From: an uncultured bacterium
Lineage (GTDB): Bacteria; Spirochaetota; Spirochaetia; Sphaerochaetales; Sphaerochaetaceae
Length of the DNA stretch: 44,248 bases
Assembly: GCA_905215015.1 (NCBI GenBank)
Contig: CAJMOS010000010.1
Coordinates: 1-44,248, forward strand
Direction of reading: 5' to 3'
The translations under genes and the position numbers were made by a program. The notes below the pieces were generated by a model. It saw only the letters and a list, made by a program, of their open reading frames with translations. It made no database searches and had not been told where the DNA came from. This document shows, piece after piece, positions 39,236 through 44,248 of the stretch (positions are counted from its first letter, which is position 1; each line of letters starts with the position of its first letter).

Positions 39236-39769
39236 TTGGGTTCCTATTATTATCTGGTCACCTCGCTTCCGATGCTTCGATACGACAGCCCCAGCCCCAT
39301 CACGGTGGAGCAGTTCCTGGCTGCCTGCAAGAGCAATCTGGGCGCGGGTGACTACCACCAGGTGCAGTGCGCCCTTGACGGGACTCCCTCAGGCAATCGT
39401 TTCCTGAAGAAGTACCAGACGTTCTGCCAGATGGTACAGAGTGAACTCAGCGAGCAGCGGGCGCATAAGCTCGGCATGAGCCCGGAAAGCTATCGGAACA
39501 ACGGAGCGAAAAGCTACGTGATCACCGAGGCGGTCCGCAAGGCGCTTGCCGACGAGAACGTGCTCGATGGCGAGATGGCGTTGATCGTGCTCAAGTGGAG
39601 CTATCTCGACGAGATGAGCGCACAGCATGTGTTCGATCTCGACGGTCTTCTCGCCTACGCGCTGAAGCTCGGTATCATCACCAGGAAGAGCCTCTTTACC
39701 CAAGAGGCAGGCAATGCGGAATTCCAGCGGTTGTTCCAGCAGCTGGAATCCGACATCAAGTCAATGTAG
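39236..39769 (+). CDS. DUF2764-family protein of the spirochaete V/A-ATPase operon
   Basis: This 177-residue protein lies between subunits E and A, where spirochaete operons carry DUF2764, an E/A-linked helical protein thought to replace subunit C or F function; that role is unproven. It begins SYYYLVTSLPMLRYDSPSPI and is mostly helical, with LNVLDGEMALIVLKWSYLDEMSAQHVFDLDGLLAYALKLGI-like stretches resembling subunit C repeats. It starts with TTG at 39236 after a GGGGGACGG ribosome-binding site. Confidence 0.85.
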   Translation: MGSYYYLVTSLPMLRYDSPSPITVEQFLAACKSNLGAGDYHQVQCALDGTPSGNRFLKKYQTFCQMVQSELSEQRAHKLGMSPESYRNNGAKSYVITEAVRKALADENVLDGEMALIVLKWSYLDEMSAQHVFDLDGLLAYALKLGIITRKSLFTQEAGNAEFQRLFQQLESDIKSM

Positions 39770-39780
39770 TGGAGTTATCT

Positions 39781-41538
39781 ATGGCACATACAAATGGACG
39801 TGTTGTCGCAGTGAACGGCAACATGGTTGCAGTAGCATTCGATGACGCGATCAGCATGAACGAGGTGGGCTACATCCATAGCGGGGACACCCGTCTCAAA
39901 GGAGAGGTCATCAGAATCAACGGCAAGACGGCGAGCATGCAGGTGTTCGAGAGCACCAACGGCGTCGCGGTCGGAGATGCCGTCGAGTTTACCGGAGAGA
40001 TGCTCTCCGTCGAGCTTGGACCTGGCTTGCTTACCCAGATCTACGACGGCTTGCAGAACCCGCTTCCGGAAATGGCCCAGCAGTGCGGCTTCTTCCTGCA
40101 GCGCGGCGTCTACCTGAACCCGATTCCCGACAAGGACTGGGAGTTCACCCCGCTGGCGAAGGTTGGCGACAAGCTGCATCCCGCCGATTCCATCGGCTGG
40201 GTCCCCGAGGGAATCTTCCAGCACCAGATCATGGTTCCTTTCTCTTTCCCGGAAGGGGAGTACACCGTCAAGTCGATCAAGGCGAAGGGCACCTACAACG
40301 TCCGCGACGTGGTCGCCGTGGTCACCGACGCGAAGGGCGAGGAACATGAGCTGTCCATGGTCTTCTCCTGGCCTGTCAAGAGGGCGATCACCAACTACGA
40401 GGAGCGTCTCAGGCCGGATGAGCCGATGGTGATGAAGATCCGCCCGATCGACACATTCCTGCCGGTCGCCAAAGGTGGTACCTTCTGCGTGCCTGGCCCG
40501 TTCGGAGCCGGCAAGACCGTCCTGCAGCACATGGAAAGCCGCAACGCCGACGCCGATATCGTCATCATCGCCGCCTGCGGAGAGCGTGCCGGCGAGGTCG
40601 TCGAGATCCTGAAGGAGTTCCCCGAGCTGAACGATCCGAAGACGGGCCGCAGCCTGATGGAGAGGACCATCATCATCTGCAACACCTCGTCGATGCCTGT
40701 CGCCGCCCGCGAGGCCTCCGTGTACACGGCGGTCACCATGGCCGAATACTACCGCGAGATGGGACTGAACGTCCTGATGCTCGCCGACTCCACCAGCCGC
40801 TGGGCTCAGGCAATGCGCGAGATGAGTGGCCGTCTGGAAGAGATTCCGGGCGAGGAGGCCTTCCCTGCCTACCTGGAAAGCCGCATCTCCAGCTTCTACG
40901 AGCGCGCCGGCAAGGTGAAGCTGCGCAGCGGCAAGATCGGCTCGGTCACCATCGGCGGTACTGTCAGTCCTGCCGGCGGCAACTTCGAGGAACCTGTGAC
41001 CCAGGCCACCCTGAAGGTTGTCGGCGCCTTCCATGGGCTTTCCCGTGAAAGATCCGACGCCCGCAAGTATCCTGCCATCGACCCGCTGACCTCTTGGAGC
41101 AAGTACGTGGGCATCATCCCCGCCCCGAAGGTCGAGTACGCCCGTTCCATCCTGTTCAAGGGCAACGAAGTCAACCAGATGATGAAGGTTGTCGGCGAGG
41201 AGGGAACCAGCGTGGACGATTACGTCACCTACCAGAAGGAGGAGTTCCTTGACGCGGTCTACCTGCAGCAGAACTCCTTCGATCCGGTCGATTCGTCCGT
41301 CGAGGTGGACCGCCAGCGGTACACCTTCGACCTGCTCTTCCACATCCTTGCGGCACGTTTCCGTTTCGAGGACAAGTCCGAAGTACGGTCGTTCTTCAAC
41401 CAGCTGAGACAGATGTTCCTTGATTGGAACGGCATGGCTTGGCAGAGCGGGGATTTCAAGTCCCAGGAAGAGAAGATGCGCAAGCTGGTCGAAACAAGGT
41501 TCGCCTCCTATGACAAGGAAGCGGAGAAGCTTTTCTAA
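39781..41538 (+). CDS. atpA: V/A-type ATPase catalytic subunit A
   Basis: This 585-residue catalytic subunit hydrolyses or makes ATP in the cytoplasmic head. Walker A is VPGPFGAGKTVLQHMESRNADADIVIIAACGERAGEVVEIL, followed by the ADSTSRWAQAMREMSGRLEEIPGEEAFPAYLESRI block (Walker B region) and VTIGGTVSPAGGNFEEPVTQ. The non-homologous insert typical of A subunits is present before the nucleotide site. GERAGEVVEIL in place of GERGNEMTEVL is, from memory, a spirochaete-type feature. A GGAG at 39770-39774 precedes the ATG. Confidence 0.97.
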   Translation: MAHTNGRVVAVNGNMVAVAFDDAISMNEVGYIHSGDTRLKGEVIRINGKTASMQVFESTNGVAVGDAVEFTGEMLSVELGPGLLTQIYDGLQNPLPEMAQQCGFFLQRGVYLNPIPDKDWEFTPLAKVGDKLHPADSIGWVPEGIFQHQIMVPFSFPEGEYTVKSIKAKGTYNVRDVVAVVTDAKGEEHELSMVFSWPVKRAITNYEERLRPDEPMVMKIRPIDTFLPVAKGGTFCVPGPFGAGKTVLQHMESRNADADIVIIAACGERAGEVVEILKEFPELNDPKTGRSLMERTIIICNTSSMPVAAREASVYTAVTMAEYYREMGLNVLMLADSTSRWAQAMREMSGRLEEIPGEEAFPAYLESRISSFYERAGKVKLRSGKIGSVTIGGTVSPAGGNFEEPVTQATLKVVGAFHGLSRERSDARKYPAIDPLTSWSKYVGIIPAPKVEYARSILFKGNEVNQMMKVVGEEGTSVDDYVTYQKEEFLDAVYLQQNSFDPVDSSVEVDRQRYTFDLLFHILAARFRFEDKSEVRSFFNQLRQMFLDWNGMAWQSGDFKSQEEKMRKLVETRFASYDKEAEKLF

Positions 41539-41546
41539 GGAGTCGG

Positions 41547-42851
41547 ATGATGCAGAAGGTTTATACGAAAATTGAGTCCATTGTCGGCAACGTCATCACG
41601 TTGCACGCCACTGGAGTACGGAACAATGACCTTGCCATCGTGAAGACCAAGATGGGCAACAGCTACGCCAACGTCATCAAGCTCGACCATGACCTGGTCA
41701 GCCTGCAGGTGTTCGCCGGCGCCCAAGGTGTCTCCACGGGAGACGAGGTCCGTTTCCTCGGGCACGCCATGGAGGTCTCCTATTCGGACGCCCTGCTCGG
41801 CCGTGTCTTCGACGGTGCCGGCGAGCCCCGCGACAAGGGCCCGGCCTTGACCGACAACATGATCACCATCGGCGGTCCCTCGGTCAACCCGGCCAAGCGT
41901 ATCACCCCGAAGACCATGATCAGGACCGGTATTCCGATGATCGATGTCTTCAACACGCTGGTCGAGAGCCAGAAGCTCCCGATTTTCAGTGTCAGCGGCG
42001 AGCCGTACAACCAGCTGCTTGCCCGCATCGCCATGCAGGCGGAGGTCGATTTGATCGTCCTTGGAGGCATGGGCTTGAAGTACGACGACTACCTCTACTT
42101 CCGCGACACGCTGGAGAAGAGCGGAGCCATGAGCAGGACCATCATGTTCATCCATACCGCCAGCGACCCGACGGTCGAGTGCATGATGATTCCGGATATG
42201 GCTCTGGCTGTCGCCGAACGCTTCGCACTGGATGGAAAGAAGGTGCTGGTGCTGCTCACCGACATGACCAACTACTGCGACGCCATGAAGGAAATCGCCA
42301 TCACGATGGACCAGGTTCCGTCCAACCGCGGATATCCGGGCGACCTGTACAGTTCCTTGGCCAGCCGCTACGAGAAGGCGGTCGAGTTCGAGGGTGCCGG
42401 GTCGGTCACCATCCTCGGCGTCACCACGATGCCTGGCGACGATGTCACGCACCCGGTTCCGGACAACACCGGATACATCACCGAGGGCCAGTACTACCTG
42501 AAGAACGGACACATCGAGCCCTTCGGCTCCCTGTCCCGTCTGAAGCAGAACGTCAACAAGGACACCCGTGACGACCACCGTTCGCTGATGGACGCCATGA
42601 TCAAGCTCTACGCCCAATACAAGGACACGGTCGAGAAGAAGTCGATGGGCTTCATGATGTCCGACTGGGACGAGAAGCTCTTGAAGTACGGAGCCTTGTT
42701 CGAAAGCAAGTTGATGGACCTTTCGGTCAATATTCCTCTCGAGCAGGCTCTTGACCTCGGTTGGGAGATCCTCGCCGAGTGTTTCGAGCCCAACGAGACC
42801 GGTCTGAAGAGCGACCTGATCAACGAGCGCTGGCCGAAGAAGCTGGCGTAA
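41547..42851 (+). CDS. atpB: V/A-type ATPase subunit B
   Basis: This 434-residue non-catalytic head subunit pairs with subunit A. Its domain resembles the A subunit but lacks a P-loop lysine motif (SVSGEPYNQLLARIA takes its place). The conserved blocks are GRVFDGAGEPRDKGP, RTGIPMIDVFNTLVESQKLPIFS, VLVLLTDMTNYCDAMKEIAITMDQVPSNRGYPGDLYSSLASRYEKA and TMPGDDVTHPVPDNTGYITEGQYYL. AAGGAG (41537-41542) precedes two adjacent ATG codons (41547 and 41550); either may be used. Confidence 0.97.
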   Translation: MMQKVYTKIESIVGNVITLHATGVRNNDLAIVKTKMGNSYANVIKLDHDLVSLQVFAGAQGVSTGDEVRFLGHAMEVSYSDALLGRVFDGAGEPRDKGPALTDNMITIGGPSVNPAKRITPKTMIRTGIPMIDVFNTLVESQKLPIFSVSGEPYNQLLARIAMQAEVDLIVLGGMGLKYDDYLYFRDTLEKSGAMSRTIMFIHTASDPTVECMMIPDMALAVAERFALDGKKVLVLLTDMTNYCDAMKEIAITMDQVPSNRGYPGDLYSSLASRYEKAVEFEGAGSVTILGVTTMPGDDVTHPVPDNTGYITEGQYYLKNGHIEPFGSLSRLKQNVNKDTRDDHRSLMDAMIKLYAQYKDTVEKKSMGFMMSDWDEKLLKYGALFESKLMDLSVNIPLEQALDLGWEILAECFEPNETGLKSDLINERWPKKLA

Positions 42852-42863
42852 GGGAGATAGGTG

Positions 42864-43475
42864 ATGGCCGTCAAACTGACGAAAAACGAGCAGAAAGTCC
42901 AGAAAGACGCGCTGAAGCAGTTCCAGCGGTATCTGCCGACTCTGCAGCTGAAGAAACAGCAGCTGCAGATGGTCATCCGTCAGATCCAGAGCCAGATGGA
43001 GGAGCTGAAGGCGAAGCAGAAGGCAGTGGTTGCCGGAATGCAGGACTGGATTGCCGTCTATAACGAGAACACGGCGTTCAGCCCGTCGCTGAAGATCGAG
43101 CATCTGGTGAAGGTCGACAAGGTGGTCCAGACCACCGGCAACATCGCCGGCGTCAAGATCCCCGTCTTCAAGGAGTTGGAGTTCAAGCCGATCGTCTACG
43201 ACTTGAACGAGTATCCGCTCTGGGTGGACAGGGGGCTCAGCGCCTTGCGGGATGTGGCACGGTACGATGCGCTGGTACGGACTCTGGAGCAGCAGGTCGA
43301 CCTGTTGGGCAAGGAGCTCAGGACCACGACGCAGCGCGTCAATCTGTTTGAGAAAGTGAAGATTCCGCAGGCGAAGGAGAATATCCGTCGCATCGGAATT
43401 TACCTCGGGGACCAGCAGACCAGTGCGGTCGTCCGCGGTAAGATCGCCAAGAAGAAACTGGTACGGGAGGCCTGA
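42864..43475 (+). CDS. atpD: V/A-type ATPase subunit D
   Basis: This 203-residue central rotor-shaft subunit is a long helical hairpin. The N-terminal helix reads KLTKNEQKVQKDALKQFQRYLPTLQLKKQQLQMVIRQIQSQMEELKAKQ; the C-terminal helix ends RTTTQRVNLFEKVKIPQAKENIRRIGIYLGDQQTSAVVRGKIAKKKL, a well-known end pattern. A GTG at 42861 is possible, but the ATG at 42864 fits the AGGGAG site better. Four bases separate its stop from subunit I. Confidence 0.95.
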   Translation: MAVKLTKNEQKVQKDALKQFQRYLPTLQLKKQQLQMVIRQIQSQMEELKAKQKAVVAGMQDWIAVYNENTAFSPSLKIEHLVKVDKVVQTTGNIAGVKIPVFKELEFKPIVYDLNEYPLWVDRGLSALRDVARYDALVRTLEQQVDLLGKELRTTTQRVNLFEKVKIPQAKENIRRIGIYLGDQQTSAVVRGKIAKKKLVREA

Positions 43476-43479
43476 AGCT

Positions 43480-44220
43480 ATGATTGAACCGATGAAAAAG
43501 GTCTATCTTGTCGTGCAGACCACCCGCAAGAAGCAAATGCTCAAGGCCCTGCGCAAGGCCGGCATCGTCCATGTCCAGGATGCTCCGAAACCGGTGCATA
43601 GCGGAAAGGCCGATGAGATCGGCAAGCAGGCCGAGAACTATGCGAGGATCGAGAGCGCTTTGCTGGAGTTCGGTGACGCGAAGAAGACCCCCCAGAAGCG
43701 ACTGGACGAAAAGGCCTTCTCGCAGTGGGCCGAACGGGTCACGGCGCTTCTTGACCAGCGCAAGACGTTGAACGAGCTGGTGGCGGGCGACACCCGCGAG
43801 CTCGAACGGATCCAGGGGTGGGGCGACTTCCATGTGGAGGAGCTGAAGGATCTGGAGAGGCATGGCATCAGCCTGGCTTTCTACACGATCGGGCCCAAGG
43901 AGCTCGCCGCGCTGGATTGTGGCATTCCGTTGATTGTCCTCAGCGATGTGGATGGCCAGAAGGCCATCGCCGTCGTTGGCAGCGACGCCTATGTGCCCGG
44001 CGGCCGTCGTTTCGAGCTGCCCGCCAAGGACGCACAGACGCTCCGGGACGAGCTGGAGACGAGCCGCAAGCAGCTGGAGAGTATCCAGACCGAGCTAGAG
44101 GAGGGAGTCGCCTATCTCGACGCGCTCAAGCATGCCGAGAAGGTGAACGCCCAGGCCGCCATCTTCCAGAAGACCAGCGACGAGATGGGAGGGGACCAAA
44201 ACAGGTGTTGTGACACATAA
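43480..44220 (+). CDS. atpI: V/A-type ATPase subunit I, N-terminal part only
   Basis: The frame begins MIEPMKKVYLVVQTTRKKQMLKALRKAGIVHVQD, the usual start of the stator subunit I/a cytoplasmic domain, and continues with coiled coil and alpha/beta segments for ~240 residues. Full-length subunit I is ~600-650 residues with a C-terminal membrane domain, which is missing. The frame ends at TAA (44218-44220) inside an AT-rich 3' end unlike the rest. The truncation is probably due to the window end and not a real stop; residues after QKTSDEMGG should not be trusted. Confidence 0.85.
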   Translation: MIEPMKKVYLVVQTTRKKQMLKALRKAGIVHVQDAPKPVHSGKADEIGKQAENYARIESALLEFGDAKKTPQKRLDEKAFSQWAERVTALLDQRKTLNELVAGDTRELERIQGWGDFHVEELKDLERHGISLAFYTIGPKELAALDCGIPLIVLSDVDGQKAIAVVGSDAYVPGGRRFELPAKDAQTLRDELETSRKQLESIQTELEEGVAYLDALKHAEKVNAQAAIFQKTSDEMGGDQNRCCDT

Positions 44221-44248
44221 AAATTTACAGCCGAATAAAACCTATACA
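44197..44248. other. AT-rich terminal sequence unlike its neighbours
   Basis: The last ~52 bases drop sharply in GC and interrupt subunit I with stop codons. Together with the odd first ~70 bases this suggests a clone, vector or assembly end. Confidence 0.5.

Noticed and set aside
1..44248. CRISPR arrays, insertion sequences and phage genes
   Set aside because: No regularly spaced repeats, transposase motifs or phage structural genes were seen in either strand.

Overview
The window most likely comes from a moderately GC-rich spirochaete of the Sphaerochaeta/Treponema group, probably Sphaerochaetaceae. The evidence is the V/A-type ATPase operon in the spirochaete order E, DUF2764, A, B, D, I; periplasmic binding proteins whose signal peptides end in 'FANG' or 'FAGG'; a Tritrichomonas-like anaerobe type IMP dehydrogenase; and very tight, overlapping gene packing. 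The assignment rests on gene content and remembered family features; no database search was run. The first ~70 and last ~50 bases break conserved genes and look unrelated to their neighbours, so the window may be a clone or contig with artefactual ends.

Layout. 1-1179 (minus): end of an iron/cobalamin-type ABC importer (binding protein, then permease). 1237-2288 (plus): an unknown protein and RNase HI. 2285-3915 (minus): an enlarged uracil-phosphoribosyltransferase-like protein and a TPR lipoprotein, divergent from adenylate kinase (4006-4635). 4730-13215: a GntR/HutC regulator divergent from a six-gene operon of cytoplasmic esterase, dipeptide/oligopeptide-type ABC importer (binding protein, two permeases, two ATPases) and MFS carrier, with less GC-biased codon use than the rest. 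13216-13592: a non-coding stretch rich in hairpins. 13593-15110: IMP dehydrogenase. 15402-21022: an unassigned ABC importer (DUF3798-type binding protein, RbsA-like ATPase, two permeases, membrane-anchored accessory protein). 21085-24803: a TetR regulator divergent from a TRAP transporter (P, Q, M). 25188-26854: a HipBA toxin-antitoxin pair.

26924-28421 is the most striking part. A tRNA-Val(UAC) gene is followed after only four bases by what reads as a yybP-ykoY (Mn2+) riboswitch. The 3' strand of its P1 helix is reused by an intrinsic terminator, and an ArsB/CitMHS-type ion permease follows with no room for another promoter. This predicts one tRNA-riboswitch-transporter transcription unit and suggests a role for the permease in Mn2+ handling.

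28464-38474 holds housekeeping genes: a CmpB-type membrane protein, YggS, a small membrane protein, an RluD-family pseudouridine synthase, a metallo-beta-lactamase-fold protein lacking the Asp of HxHxDH, a pentapeptide-repeat protein, RsgA, MutS2, a PHP-domain protein, an EamA carrier, a uridine phosphorylase-like enzyme and a small unknown protein. 38625 to the end is the V/A-ATPase operon, cut inside subunit I.

Two patterns recur. Many transcription units start with a sigma70-like -10 box 6-7 bases before the start codon and no Shine-Dalgarno sequence, so they are probably leaderless, whereas operon-internal genes have good ribosome-binding sites. Each of the three operon-borne binding-protein genes (oppA-like, DUF3798, dctP) is followed directly by a strong stem-loop before its permease or ATPase gene, which would set a high binding-protein to transporter ratio.
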